DNA from: Pseudooceanicola pacificus
GTDB lineage: Bacteria; Pseudomonadota; Alphaproteobacteria; Rhodobacterales; Rhodobacteraceae
Length of the DNA: 64,000 nucleotides
Assembly: GCF_009789075.1 (NCBI RefSeq)
Contig: NZ_WNXQ01000005.1
Span: 62,001 to 126,000, forward strand
Direction: 5' to 3'
Part shown: in pieces, positions 35,335 to 43,644 of the stretch
Numbering within the stretch: the first letter of the stretch is position 1
How the letters are laid out: each line of letters starts with the position of its first letter
Program-made: the position numbers and the translations under genes
The notes under the pieces: generated by a model
The model's database searches: none
Seen by the model: the letters and a program-made list of their open reading frames with translations, nothing else
Told to the model about the DNA's origin: nothing

Positions 35335-36297
35335 TCAGCGAGGTCGGATCCTCCGGCTCTTGTGAGCGGTCGGCAGCATGGAGGCCGGCGCGCGTGATCT
35401 CTCCCGATAGACGACGTAAAGGCCCGAGGTGAGGATGACTGCGATCCCCAGCCAGGTCATCCGATCGGGAAAGTCTCCGAAGACCACGAACCCGGCGGCG
35501 GTGGCGCCTATAATCTCGAGATACTGGAATGGTGCCAGGAGACCGGCTTCAGCGTGGCGAAAGGCTTCGGCGATCAGGACATAACTTGCAGCGGCGAGGA
35601 GGCCGCTTCCCAGGATGAGGACCGTGGCCCAAGTCGAAAGGGCGCTCGGGTCCGGAGTCACAATTCCCGCTGCGTGAAGACCGGAAGAAAGCGCTACCAT
35701 GCCGAGGCAGGCATAGGTTGTGGCGCCGCACTGAATGGTCAGCCCGGAGCGGGTGCGCGAGGCACGGCGGAGGACAATCATGTTGAGCGCATAGGAGACG
35801 GCCGCGAGGAGCGGCAGCAGCGCAGCGACCTCGAACTCGGGCCCCGGCCGGATTACGATAAGCGCGCCCGCGAGCCCTGCGCCAACTGCTGCGAGGCGTC
35901 GCGGTCCGACTGTCTCGCCGAGGAGTGGACCTGCCAGCACAGTCAGGATCAAAGGCTCAACGAAAAAGATGGCGATCGCGGTGGCAATCGGCATGACCGC
36001 GAAGGCGCCTATCAGGCAGATGAGGGTGATCATCACCAGCAGACCGGACAGCGCGACAACCGGCGAGAACATGGCGCCCCTGAGACGTTTCCGCAGCACC
36101 ACCGCCGCCGGCAGGAGGAAGGCCCCCTGGGCGAGAACGCGCGCGGTCGCGACGTCGATCGGATTCAGTTTCTCTGTCAGAAGCTTCGACAACGTGTCGC
36201 CCAGTGGTAGCAGGAGCATTGCCGCGGCCATGCAGGTCATTCCTGCGAAAGATCCAGTCCACATGGTCTGCGACCTGTCGAGCAAGGCAAGAGTCAT
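35335..36297 (-). CDS. EamA/DMT-family transporter
   Basis: Inner-membrane protein of 320 aa with ten helices in two EamA repeats. The start at 36297 is chosen because ATGAGGTG gives a ribosome site at six bases; an earlier ATG at 36309 is possible. Not closely similar to the EamA protein at 8619. Substrate unknown. Confidence 0.85.
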   Translation of the reverse strand: MTLALLDRSQTMWTGSFAGMTCMAAAMLLLPLGDTLSKLLTEKLNPIDVATARVLAQGAFLLPAAVVLRKRLRGAMFSPVVALSGLLVMITLICLIGAFAVMPIATAIAIFFVEPLILTVLAGPLLGETVGPRRLAAVGAGLAGALIVIRPGPEFEVAALLPLLAAVSYALNMIVLRRASRTRSGLTIQCGATTYACLGMVALSSGLHAAGIVTPDPSALSTWATVLILGSGLLAAASYVLIAEAFRHAEAGLLAPFQYLEIIGATAAGFVVFGDFPDRMTWLGIAVILTSGLYVVYRERSRAPASMLPTAHKSRRIRPR

Positions 36298-36520
36298 AGG
36301 ACACCTCATAACTTCAGGCTCCGCACGATATGTGCGGAAGCAAGTCCGGGCGTTCAGGACATCGGTTGAAAGTATCGGGGCGGGGCAGCGGACGCGCGAC
36401 GCCATCGCATGCTGCCTTGCAACGCGGATATAGGGGTCTTCAAAGGACTTGTCCAATCCGGAGAGCAGGTAGCTCTCTGGCTTATTGCTCGGCAAGGCCA
36501 GTGACGTCAGGCAAGAGCGC

Positions 36521-37063
36521 TCAGAATGAAACCGGCTCGCGCTTCGACTTTGAGCCTTGGCAGAATGACGGATCATATCCGAGCCAATCGAAAGCCTCGA
36601 TCAGCCGATGATGCTCGGCGATGCCGTCCTTCAGATCTTGCTGGCGTTCACTGTCCCTGTGGTGGATCTCTGGCCAAGGTGGAGTTAGAAACACCTGGTG
36701 ATGGAAGCGGGCGTGTCCCGAGAGGGTGACGGACGCCGCCAATCCGCTTGCATGTTCCAGCGCGATGGCCGCATCCAGCAGCCCGCGATCGAAGAACACC
36801 CAACCCTGCGAAGACGCGACGCGGTTGCGGTCCCCGGTCGCTATGTCGATGGCGCGCCTTGCGAAGGCTTCGAGATCGACCCAGGGAAGTGCCACACCTG
36901 CGCCGTTCAACTCCTCCTGCACGATCTTCCTGCCGGGCTCCTCGACAGTTTCGAAGCCTCGGGAAGCGAGTTCGGCCAGCAACGTCGACTTCCTGCCTCC
37001 CGAGCAGCCGGAAAGGACCACGTGCTGGCCTCCATGGCCGTTTGTCATCGGATGTCTCTCCAT
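36521..37063 (-). CDS. AAA-type nucleotide-binding protein, altered Walker A
   Basis: Cytoplasmic P-loop protein of 180 aa, AAA_28-like. The N-terminal Walker A reads GCSGGRKST where the family has GCSGGGKST: the sixth residue is Arg instead of Gly. The rest of the fold is intact (VFFDRGLLDAA as Walker B-like, C-terminal RLIEAFDWLGYD). The ATG may start at either Met1 or Met6. The change may weaken nucleotide binding. Function unknown; relatives are small kinase-like proteins. Confidence 0.8.
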   Translation of the reverse strand: MERHPMTNGHGGQHVVLSGCSGGRKSTLLAELASRGFETVEEPGRKIVQEELNGAGVALPWVDLEAFARRAIDIATGDRNRVASSQGWVFFDRGLLDAAIALEHASGLAASVTLSGHARFHHQVFLTPPWPEIHHRDSERQQDLKDGIAEHHRLIEAFDWLGYDPSFCQGSKSKREPVSF

Positions 37064-37078
37064 GTTGTCAGCCGCTCC

Positions 37079-38035
37079 TCACGCCCCGATGCGCTCCGTC
37101 TTGGGCGGCGCAGCGAATATCCGTGCGACCTCCGTTTCATGATCGACGGGGAGCATGGTTTCCCCGCGGGGCCTATTCAGCTCGATCTGCATGCGTGGGG
37201 TCGGGACTTTCGCCTGCCGCATCGCGCGGTCGATCAGAGACAGCAGCTCGTCGCGGCAGTCAACGTCCCGTTCGAAGCGCGACAGCCAGAACCGGACCGC
37301 ATAGGAATTGCCTTCGCTTCCCAGCTCCTGCACGCGGACATCCGGTGCCGGCTCGCTCTGGATCAGGCGCGCCTCGCCCACGGCCTTCAGGATTATTTCC
37401 TTGGCGGCGTCCACGGAAACCTCACGCGATAGCTTCAGAGACAGCTGCGCGCGATACTGTGGTTTCGGTGCCGAGTAGTTGATGATGCGTCGGCGCGCGA
37501 TCTGGCTGTTCGGCAGGATCAAGTAGGTCGAGTCCAACGTCAGCACCCGTGTCGTGCGCCAGCCGATCTCGATGACCTTGCCTCGTGCGACCTGCTCGAT
37601 ATCGACCCAGTCCCCGATCCGGTAGGGTGCCTCGACGCCCAGTGCGATGCCGGACAACGTGTCCGCTACGACGTTCCGGATCGCGAAACCCAGCACCGCG
37701 AGTATCAAGCTCGATCCCGCAAGCGCGCCAAGGAGACCTTGTTCCAGCAGGAGCGAGGCAGAGGCAACGATGGCGGCGAAGAACAGTAGAACCGCCACGA
37801 GATCCCGAAACAGACGCGGGTATGGGCGCTTGTCGCGTCTCCGGCGATCCGCGAACAGGCCGAACAGCCGGCTACCGAGCCAGGCCGCAGCAAGGCAACC
37901 GACAACGCGGCCAAGCATGCGGAGAGGTAATCCAGTCCGCCGCTCGACATCCTGGTCGAAGATTACCAGGCCGGCGGCGACAAGAAGCAGGACCGAAGGC
38001 CAGATCAGCCGACGGAGATGTGAGAGAAGTCTCAT
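37079..38035 (-). CDS. Small-conductance mechanosensitive channel (MscS family)
   Basis: Inner-membrane protein of 318 aa. Four hydrophobic helices precede the MscS pore helix and beta domain, with GFAIRNVVADTLSGIALGVE and YRIGDWVDIEQVARGKVIEIGWRTTRV typical of the family. Releases solutes under hypo-osmotic stress. Follows the zinc-ribbon gene by 1 bp on the same strand. Confidence 0.92.
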   Translation of the reverse strand: MRLLSHLRRLIWPSVLLLVAAGLVIFDQDVERRTGLPLRMLGRVVGCLAAAWLGSRLFGLFADRRRRDKRPYPRLFRDLVAVLLFFAAIVASASLLLEQGLLGALAGSSLILAVLGFAIRNVVADTLSGIALGVEAPYRIGDWVDIEQVARGKVIEIGWRTTRVLTLDSTYLILPNSQIARRRIINYSAPKPQYRAQLSLKLSREVSVDAAKEIILKAVGEARLIQSEPAPDVRVQELGSEGNSYAVRFWLSRFERDVDCRDELLSLIDRAMRQAKVPTPRMQIELNRPRGETMLPVDHETEVARIFAAPPKTERIGA

Positions 38036-38036
38036 G

Positions 38037-38264
38037 TCAGCAGCCCTGTTGCTGATGCCGCGATGGTCGGCGAGACCGGCACTGGAGGCAGGTCACGGCG
38101 GCGCCGGCATGTCGCTCGACGGCAGAGCCACAACGACGACAGGAAATTCGGATAATGGGGGTATTGCCCCCGAGAATGTGCCGACAGCTGGGACAGCGAT
38201 GAGCGGCCGCGCGGGGAAGCGATGTCTTGCAGGAGGGGCAGGCAAGCGGAAGGTGACGATTCAT
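38037..38264 (-). CDS. Small multi-zinc-ribbon protein
   Basis: Predicted 75 aa with four CxxC knuckles (CPSC, CPSC, CRRC, CLQC), enough for two zinc ribbons. ATG at 38264 preceded by AGAGGG. It sits 1 bp upstream of the MscS gene on the same strand. Zinc-ribbon mini-proteins of this type lack a known role. Confidence 0.65.
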   Translation of the reverse strand: MNRHLPLACPSCKTSLPRAAAHRCPSCRHILGGNTPIIRISCRRCGSAVERHAGAAVTCLQCRSRRPSRHQQQGC

Positions 38265-38405
38265 GGGACCCTCTTTCAACGGGAAGGGAAGACGCCGAAG
38301 CGGCGATTGCCGATATCCCGGAAGGAGCGTCGTGGCTTCGTCAGCGCATCGAGCGGCTCCTTCCGGGCAGAGCATGGGCTTCGGCAGGGTCCCGGGAATG
38401 TCGGT

Positions 38406-38849
38406 TCATTGTGCCTCCAGGCTTTCGGGGGCATCCTGGGACGCGACGTGGAGCACGGTCAGAACCCGCCGCTCTCCGTCCCTGGTGTCCCAGTGGAGCG
38501 ATGCGCCCTCTGCCAGTCCGATCAGGGCAACCCCGATCGGTGTCAGGATCGAGATCCGACCGCGTGCGATGTCGGCGTCCTCGGGATAGACGGGCGTTAC
38601 CGTCTTTTCCTGGCCGGTCGATTCATCCCGATAGGTGACCGCGCGACCGATGGCCACGACGTTCTGCGGGAGTTTCGCCGCCGGAACGATACGGGCCCGG
38701 CCGATTTCGCCGAGCAGCCGGTCGGCAAGGTCCGGGTTGCGCTGGATCGCGCCCTCCGCAAGTGCCTCGAGCCTTTCCAGGCAGTCCGCACCTATGACGA
38801 CCCTGGGCCGCCGGCCGGTGCCGCGTGACGTAGAGAGTTGTTTGTTCAT
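38406..38849 (-). CDS. rnk: Rnk-like regulator of nucleoside diphosphate kinase
   Basis: Cytoplasmic protein of 147 aa with a short N-terminal helix domain and a GreA/GreB C-terminal-type domain (VTYRDESTGQEKTVTPVYP, ISILTPIGVALIGL). Rnk binds RNA polymerase in the secondary channel region. ATG at 38849 with AAAGGAAA before it. This is the canonical member; four divergent relatives occur in the window (38933, 40934, 58381, 59229), and unlike them it has no structured leader upstream. Confidence 0.88.
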   Translation of the reverse strand: MNKQLSTSRGTGRRPRVVIGADCLERLEALAEGAIQRNPDLADRLLGEIGRARIVPAAKLPQNVVAIGRAVTYRDESTGQEKTVTPVYPEDADIARGRISILTPIGVALIGLAEGASLHWDTRDGERRVLTVLHVASQDAPESLEAQ

Positions 38850-38932
38850 CGTAGTTTCCTTTCCACCATCTGGTGGTGTGAGTGAATTATGGGTGGCCAT
38901 AATCCCTGACCCGCCACGAACGGATCAAAGCA

Positions 38933-39400
38933 TCAGGCCGCGGCGTGGTCCGGCGACGGATGCACGTCCAGTACCACGACGACTTCGATCTGACCGTCGT
39001 CCCGCAGGAGCGGAACCTTCTGCAGCTTTCGCATCCCGATCAGGGTCGCCCCAAGCAATGAAGCAACGAGAATATGTCCCGGGACCGGCGCGGGGTTCAT
39101 GGAGAGCACGCCGCTGCGAGCGCCCTCACCGCTGATCATGTAGGTGACGTGGCATCCGGCCACGACAAGATCTGGCGAGGCCGGCTCGGGAGTTCCGCGC
39201 GAGATCCGCAGCTTGTGGCGCAGCAGCCCGTTTAGTAGAGCGGGATTGGGCGAATTCCTGGTTCCGCGATAGCGAAGCAGGTGCTCGATGCCGAGCCGGT
39301 CGTCGACAGTGAGAAGAAAGCCGCTCCCGACAGCGGAGCGTTCGAAGAGCGATCGAAAGTCACTGCCGGCAGGCAGGTGGGGGATCCTGGTAATGGTCAT
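38933..39400 (-). CDS. Rnk/GreA C-domain-like protein, leader-bearing
   Basis: Predicted 155 aa. An N-terminal helical part (LTVDDRLGIEHLLRYRG) precedes a GreA/GreB-like C-terminal domain with VTYMISG and GHILVASLLGATLIGM. It lacks the acidic coiled-coil tip of GreA, so it would act as a competitor or adaptor at RNA polymerase, as Rnk does. A conserved structured leader (about 39440-39535) precedes it. Ribosome site GGGAGACAC. Confidence 0.82.
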   Translation of the reverse strand: MTITRIPHLPAGSDFRSLFERSAVGSGFLLTVDDRLGIEHLLRYRGTRNSPNPALLNGLLRHKLRISRGTPEPASPDLVVAGCHVTYMISGEGARSGVLSMNPAPVPGHILVASLLGATLIGMRKLQKVPLLRDDGQIEVVVVLDVHPSPDHAAA

Positions 39401-39439
39401 GATGTGTCTCCCGGAGCGGTGAAGCCCGCGTTCTCAGAT

Positions 39440-39535
39440 GCAAGGGTGTGAGAAAGCCCCGGGTGGTCGAAGACGCGCTTATGCGCAGACCGCCCGGGGA
39501 CCCGGGCGGTTTAGAAGCAGAAACCGGAAAAGGTT
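39440..39535 (-). ncRNA. Structured mRNA leader, copy A
   Basis: Upstream of the Rnk-like gene on the minus strand. Conserved TTCCGGTTTCTGCTTCT is followed by a perfect ACCGCCCGGG/CCCGGGCGGT hairpin (39489-39510), a GCGC-ATAA-GCGC hairpin, then ACCCGGGGCTTTCTC. Four other copies in the window keep the stem with different bases. Expected to be a cis-regulatory RNA. Confidence 0.65.
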
Positions 39536-39685
39536 CTCGTGCGTGACCATGATGAGACCTTAGTCTTTGGGCGCAACCTGTCAATCTTGGAGACCGGGCC
39601 AGTTCTGGAACGGTCAAGGATGCACAGATCTCGAGACGGCGAATTGATGACGAGGTCCACGAGGCGGACTTCGACGACGGGGGGG

Positions 39686-39901
39686 TCACCGACGGCGCAC
39701 CTCGAAGATTGAGTCACGTCGAGCTTCCTGGATCGGCCGGCGGTGTGGCAGCGGGATGATGTTTGCCGAAGTCGTGCGACCACCATCATCTTCCCAACGC
39801 GCCAGGCACTTGGCGCTCGGCTCAGCGACCGACCTCTCCATGTCACTCGGCCGGAAAAGTTCCGGAAACAGCTCGTCGAAATCTGCCTTGCAAAGCATCA
39901 T
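39686..39901 (-). CDS. Small hypothetical protein
   Basis: Predicted 71 aa; start at 39901 chosen because AAAGGAG lies eight bases before it. The N-terminus reads MMLCKADFDELFPELF; Pro/Arg-rich at the end. No family recognised. It sits between the DUF1127 gene and the leader of the Rnk-like gene, on the same strand. Confidence 0.6.
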   Translation of the reverse strand: MMLCKADFDELFPELFRPSDMERSVAEPSAKCLARWEDDGGRTTSANIIPLPHRRPIQEARRDSIFEVRRR

Positions 39902-40000
39902 TTTGTCACTCCTTTCCATCGCTCCATAGGGAGCCACTGCACGGCGAAGGCTGCGCACCACTGCAGTCCAGTGGTGCGGGTTCTCGAGAATGGGACCGGC

Positions 40001-40303
40001 TTATGCCGTTCGGCCGCCGCGCCACCGCGCATCGACCTGCACATCCGAAGAAACTGGACGCATGCTCAGTTCGCGATCCGTGAGACCATCGACGACGCGC
40101 GGGATATCACTGCGATCAATCCCGATGTCGCGCAGCAGGCGATCGTCCATGCCTCGAAGAGTTTCGATCATTTTCCCGCGTTGCCAGCGGTGGAATGCGG
40201 TCTGGAGCCAATGTCGAAACGCTCCGGGCTTGCGGTTGCGCGGACTGGCCGCTCGAGGGGGTGGGAAGTGATGGTTATTGGATTTGAAGACGTGGGGGTG
40301 CAT
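40001..40303 (-). CDS. DUF1127 protein
   Basis: Predicted 100 aa. The C-terminal half holds the DUF1127 motif (RWQRGKMIETLRGMDDRLLRDIGIDRSDIP, residues about 35-65). DUF1127 proteins are small Arg-rich RNA-binding or stress regulators; in Rhodobacter one controls RNA turnover and in Agrobacterium others affect phosphate and carbon use. ATG at 40303 preferred because GGAG precedes it; an ATG at 40315 is possible. A copy of the structured leader lies upstream (about 40425-40520). Confidence 0.82.
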   Translation of the reverse strand: MHPHVFKSNNHHFPPPRAASPRNRKPGAFRHWLQTAFHRWQRGKMIETLRGMDDRLLRDIGIDRSDIPRVVDGLTDRELSMRPVSSDVQVDARWRGGRTA

Positions 40304-40424
40304 GTCATGCTCCATGACGAAGAAACTGAACCGAGACGCACGCACCACGTCAGCTGGGCGACCCGCACAGGCGTGGTCTTCCGGCCAGATTGGCGCGTTT
40401 GTCACTTCGACTGATCTGTAAGAG

Positions 40425-40520
40425 ATCGAGAAGACCCCGAGGCGCGGACCGGCACGCGGCCTGATCCCGCCCGGGGCTACCGGCGGTTCAGTGTGTTTCC
40501 TGCGTTGAGCAGGAACCTCG
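40425..40520 (-). ncRNA. Structured mRNA leader, copy E
   Basis: Minus strand, upstream of the DUF1127 gene. It has TGAACCGCC then GGGCGG forming CCGCC/GGCGG (40468-40472 with 40483-40487), a second GC-rich hairpin (CGCG arms), and CTCGGGGTCTTCTC, matching the order in the copies before Rnk-like genes. It is the only copy not followed by a Rnk-like gene. Confidence 0.6.
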
Positions 40521-40798
40521 TATGAAGACTGAACATGGTCATGACTGAGATATCGGCATTCCGCGTGCGTATATCAAGAGCACGGCGTGGCCTGCGACCT
40601 TCTGGCACTGCCGCCATGAGAGGCGGACGAGGCTCATGGATGATGCTCCGCCAAAGGAAATCGCAGACCTCGGTTTTATTGTCGCGCAGCAGTGAGAACA
40701 AACTCTTATAGTGTTGTCACTTCGCCGCACCGCGGCCGTGACGGTTGACAGAATCCATTTGTTGCATAGCCTGTGTACATGGTTACGAACGAAAGCCT

Positions 40799-40885
40799 CT
40801 TCCGGTTTCTGCTTCTGAACCGCCTCCCTGCCCGGGGGGCGAGCGCGTAAACGCGTTCACGGCCACCCGGGGATTTCTCGAACAT
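40799..40885 (+). ncRNA. Structured mRNA leader, copy B
   Basis: Precedes the Rnk-like gene at 40934. TTCCGGTTTCTGCTTCTGAA, then an 8-bp stem CGCCTCCC/GGGGGGCG (40821-40828 with 40834-40841), then CGCG-TAAA-CGCG (40844-40855), then CACCCGGGGATTTCTC. The stem differs in sequence from copies A and D but pairs fully, with one G-U. Confidence 0.65.
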
Positions 40886-40933
40886 TTGGATAGAGACATC
40901 GGGTCTGCTGAGATCAGCCCCTGGGAGACGAAC

Positions 40934-41392
40934 ATGACCAACGCACAATATGCGCGGGTGCCGAATAGCTTTGCTTACGACACCACCCCAGAAAACCGCC
41001 TCAACGATGTAGAGTTTTTTCTTCGGCCTTCTGACCGCACCGACATCGACTGGCTGCTTTCCCGAGATGACCCCGCGGCACGGAATATGCCGCGTCTTGT
41101 AGAAGGGATCCTGCGCTACAAGATGCGAACGGCCGGGAAAGCGGCTGGCAAAGGCATCGACCAAATCGCATTGCCTTTGAAACGCATTACATATGCTGAA
41201 AACAATGGCCCTATACAGAAGGGCATTTTGACAATGAGCGTAGTAGAACGGCCGGGCCATATTCCCGTGGGATCTCTGCTGGGCGCAACTCTCTTGGGCA
41301 TGTCAAGATACCAGGAAGAGCCCCTGAAGAAAGAGGACGGTCGCACTGTCATTGTCGGCGTTTTGAAGATCGAAACGGTGGAACCGGTCTAA
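40934..41392 (+). CDS. Rnk/GreA C-domain-like protein, leader-bearing
   Basis: Predicted 152 aa with the same plan as the protein at 38933: N-terminal helical part (LRPSDRTDIDWLLSRDD) and C-terminal domain with ITYAENNG and GHIPVGSLLGATLLGM. ATG at 40934 with GGGAGACG before it. Structured leader copy B lies 50 bp upstream. Probably a stress-tuned RNA polymerase-binding factor; specificity unknown. Confidence 0.82.
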   Translation: MTNAQYARVPNSFAYDTTPENRLNDVEFFLRPSDRTDIDWLLSRDDPAARNMPRLVEGILRYKMRTAGKAAGKGIDQIALPLKRITYAENNGPIQKGILTMSVVERPGHIPVGSLLGATLLGMSRYQEEPLKKEDGRTVIVGVLKIETVEPV

Positions 41393-41482
41393 CGCGCCGA
41401 GTAGCAGACCGATCTGCGGCAAGGCATCGCGAGTGACTTGCTGCCTCGGTTAATCTGCGCCGGTAGCGCCACGATCGCCGTG

Positions 41483-41899
41483 TCAGGCGGGTTCTGGTGC
41501 GGGGAGGGCGACATCGGCAAGGGTCGAGCGGTTGAGGTTCTCGATAAAGGCCATTTCGGCCACCCGAAGCCGAGCCTTCAGGCGACAGCATCCGTCGATC
41601 GTGCAATCCCCACCATTCGGTTGGAAGCATTCGACAAGCGCTTGGCCCTCTTCCAGCACCCGAACCACGTCCCCCAACCGGATCTCCTTCGGGGCGCAGG
41701 CCAGGGTTGCACCGCCACCGCCTCCACGGCGTGTCTGCACCAACCCGGCCCGACCGAGTTTCTGCATGATCTTGATGAGATGGTTGCGGGAAAGCTGGAA
41801 TTCCTTGGCGAGATCAGCCGTGGAAAATGCTCGGTCCGGCGCGCTGGCAAGGCGCATCAGCATGCGGAGTCCGTAGTCGGTGAATGAGGTAAGGCGCAT
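41483..41899 (-). CDS. nsrR: Rrf2-family regulator, NsrR-like
   Basis: DNA-binding protein of 138 aa. The winged helix (LRMLMRLASAPDRAFSTADLAKEFQLSRNHLIKI, about 10-45) is followed by a [Fe-S] loop with three or four Cys: ECFQPNGGDCTIDGCCRLK. That spacing matches NsrR, the nitric oxide sensor. The dyad at 41922-41936 upstream resembles the one before the haemoglobin operon (57824-57838), suggesting self-control and control of NO defence genes. Gene name by motif and context. Confidence 0.85.
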   Translation of the reverse strand: MRLTSFTDYGLRMLMRLASAPDRAFSTADLAKEFQLSRNHLIKIMQKLGRAGLVQTRRGGGGGATLACAPKEIRLGDVVRVLEEGQALVECFQPNGGDCTIDGCCRLKARLRVAEMAFIENLNRSTLADVALPAPEPA

Positions 41900-41921
41900 C
41901 TGCCATCCATGAAGTGGAAGT

Positions 41922-41936
41922 GGTATTTACAGTGCC
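41922..41936. promoter_or_regulatory. NsrR-like operator before nsrR
   Basis: GGTATTTACAGTGCC; its complement GGCACTGTAAATACC shares 12 of 15 bases with the perfect dyad GGTATTGTAAATACC at 57824. Both are followed by CTATT(A/G)TGG. It lies in the divergent gap between the regulator gene and the 5-FTHF cyclo-ligase gene. Confidence 0.6.
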
Positions 41937-42030
41937 TATTATGGCGCTTATCCAGAAGAGTGAACAGTCCCGGCGCGGATAAATGGCTCTTACCGCGAGA
42001 AAGACTACACCTGCATTTCGGAGTTCGGCC

Positions 42031-42729
42031 ATGGGCAATGGGTCCAACAGCTTCAAGAGTGAGGGAGGCTTTGCCTCCCCGCCCTGCATGGCGGCAGAGG
42101 TCGATCCTGGGTATTTCGATCCCTTGGCCGTAGATCCCGAACAAGCGCGCGACGTGGCCCGGTGGCGCACGGCGGAACGCAAGCGGCTTCGTGAGGCGCG
42201 TCGGACGCTTTCCTCACCCCGGAGGAAAGCAACAGGTGAAGCGCTGATGACAGGACTGGAGAGACTGTTTGCAGCGAACTCTGCCGGGGCGGGCGACGGG
42301 ATCGTTGCCTTCTATTGGCCGATCAAGGACGAGCCGGACCTGCGATCTCTGATGACCGAGATGCAGGCGTCTGGCCGCCGCATTGCCCTGCCTCTCGTGG
42401 AGACGCGGGCGGCGCCATTGGTGTTCCGCCTGTGGACTCCGGAGACCCGGATGGAGCGCGGACACTGGAATATCCCTGTGCCGCCACGGGACGCGCCGGA
42501 GGTGATGCCGGATGTCGTTCTCGCGCCTCTCATGGGCTGGGACAGTGAGGGCTATCGCCTTGGCTATGGTGGAGGGTATTTCGATCGAACCCTGGCGGCG
42601 CTGTCGCCGCGACCCTTCAGCATCGGCGTGGGTCTCGCCGCGGCGCAGCTGCCCACGATCTATCCGCAATCCCACGATATTCCGATGGATGTCATACTCA
42701 CCGAGCGTGGGATCGAAGTCGGAGGCTAA
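42031..42729 (+). CDS. 5-formyltetrahydrofolate cyclo-ligase
   Basis: Folate enzyme of 232 aa that converts 5-formyl-THF to 5,10-methenyl-THF using ATP. The C-terminal signature is GYRLGYGGGYFDRTL. The ATG at 42031 has CGGAG before it and begins the segment GNGSNSFKSEGGFASPPC, an N-terminal extension of about 45 residues ahead of the enzyme domain. It is divergent from nsrR, so it may share the operator. Confidence 0.88.
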   Translation: MGNGSNSFKSEGGFASPPCMAAEVDPGYFDPLAVDPEQARDVARWRTAERKRLREARRTLSSPRRKATGEALMTGLERLFAANSAGAGDGIVAFYWPIKDEPDLRSLMTEMQASGRRIALPLVETRAAPLVFRLWTPETRMERGHWNIPVPPRDAPEVMPDVVLAPLMGWDSEGYRLGYGGGYFDRTLAALSPRPFSIGVGLAAAQLPTIYPQSHDIPMDVILTERGIEVGG

Positions 42730-42731
42730 CG

Positions 42732-43145
42732 ATGGACAGAAACCAGATGGCGCGAAAACTGTTCGAGGGCATGCCCGATGCGCTGGTGGTCGCGGACCGC
42801 GAAGGCATCATCCGCGTCTGGAACGGGGGTGCGGAGCGGATATTCGGCTTTGCAGAGGGGGAGGCGCTTGGCCAGTCATTGGACATCATCACGCCGGAGC
42901 GACTGCGTGAGCGACACTGGATCGGCTACGAGGCCACCATGCGGACCGGCCAAACCAAATATGGCGCAGGCGATCTTCTGTCAGTTCCAGCAATCCGTAA
43001 GGACGGAGCACAGATCTCGATCCAGTTTTCCATCGTTCCGTTGCGCGGCGAGGACGGCGACTTGCAGGCGGTCGCGGCGATCATGCGCGACGTCACCGAG
43101 GACTTTGAAGAGCGCAAGAGGTTGCGGCGCGCGATTGGCGGTTGA
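42732..43145 (+). CDS. PAS-domain protein
   Basis: Single PAS domain protein of 137 aa (ALVVADREGIIRVWNGGAERIFGFAEGEALGQSLDIITPE). No output domain follows. It lies 2 bp after the folate gene. Could bind heme, flavin or a small ligand; FixL-like His is not obvious. Function unknown. Confidence 0.85.
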   Translation: MDRNQMARKLFEGMPDALVVADREGIIRVWNGGAERIFGFAEGEALGQSLDIITPERLRERHWIGYEATMRTGQTKYGAGDLLSVPAIRKDGAQISIQFSIVPLRGEDGDLQAVAAIMRDVTEDFEERKRLRRAIGG

Positions 43146-43305
43146 GGGGAGTATCGAGGCGCTCTCACTGCATGTTCTGAGAGGGCGGATTACTACACTA
43201 CCCGCTTGATCTTCGGCGATCCGATCCTCGAAAAATGGCCCGCGGCTGTAGAAATAGCGGACCGCCTCCCCGCGCGGTCGCTCGTATCAGGATGCTGGTT
43301 GAACG

Positions 43306-43545
43306 GTGACCGGGACAGCCTACACCGAACCAAGCTTACCTTGGGAAAACGGATGCTGCGAGAGCTTCAATGCCCGGTTCCGCGACAAACTATTCAACGG
43401 AGAAATCTTCTGTAGCCCCAGCCAAGCGCTGGCTCCGATCGAGCGAAGTCGGAAACACCACAACACCAAGCGACCCCATGGCGCTCTGGGCGATCACCCT
43501 CCGGCTCCCGAAACTATCGCCCCGATGGACCGAAAGCTGACTGTT
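43306..43545 (+). pseudogene. IS3-family transposase remnant
   Basis: The encoded segment (LPWENGCCESFNARFRDKLFNGE, then HHNTKRPHGALGDHPPAPE, given here in parts) matches the C-terminal end of IS3-family OrfB integrases. The N-terminal and DDE parts are absent. The frame runs without stop into the pseudouridine synthase gene, so automatic annotation would fuse the two. Confidence 0.82.
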
Positions 43546-43644
43546 CTCCAGCATACAAACTGGACTTTCGGGGTAGGGCCGATCATTGCGATAGAGCCGC
43601 AAGTAGCCCGGCGTGGTGGATTTCGCTTACGAGGATCACCGGAC

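Noticed and set aside
43146-43305. Possible IstB-like fragment before the IS3 remnant
   Set aside because: A few residues (FGDPILEKW) look similar, but the match is too short to support.
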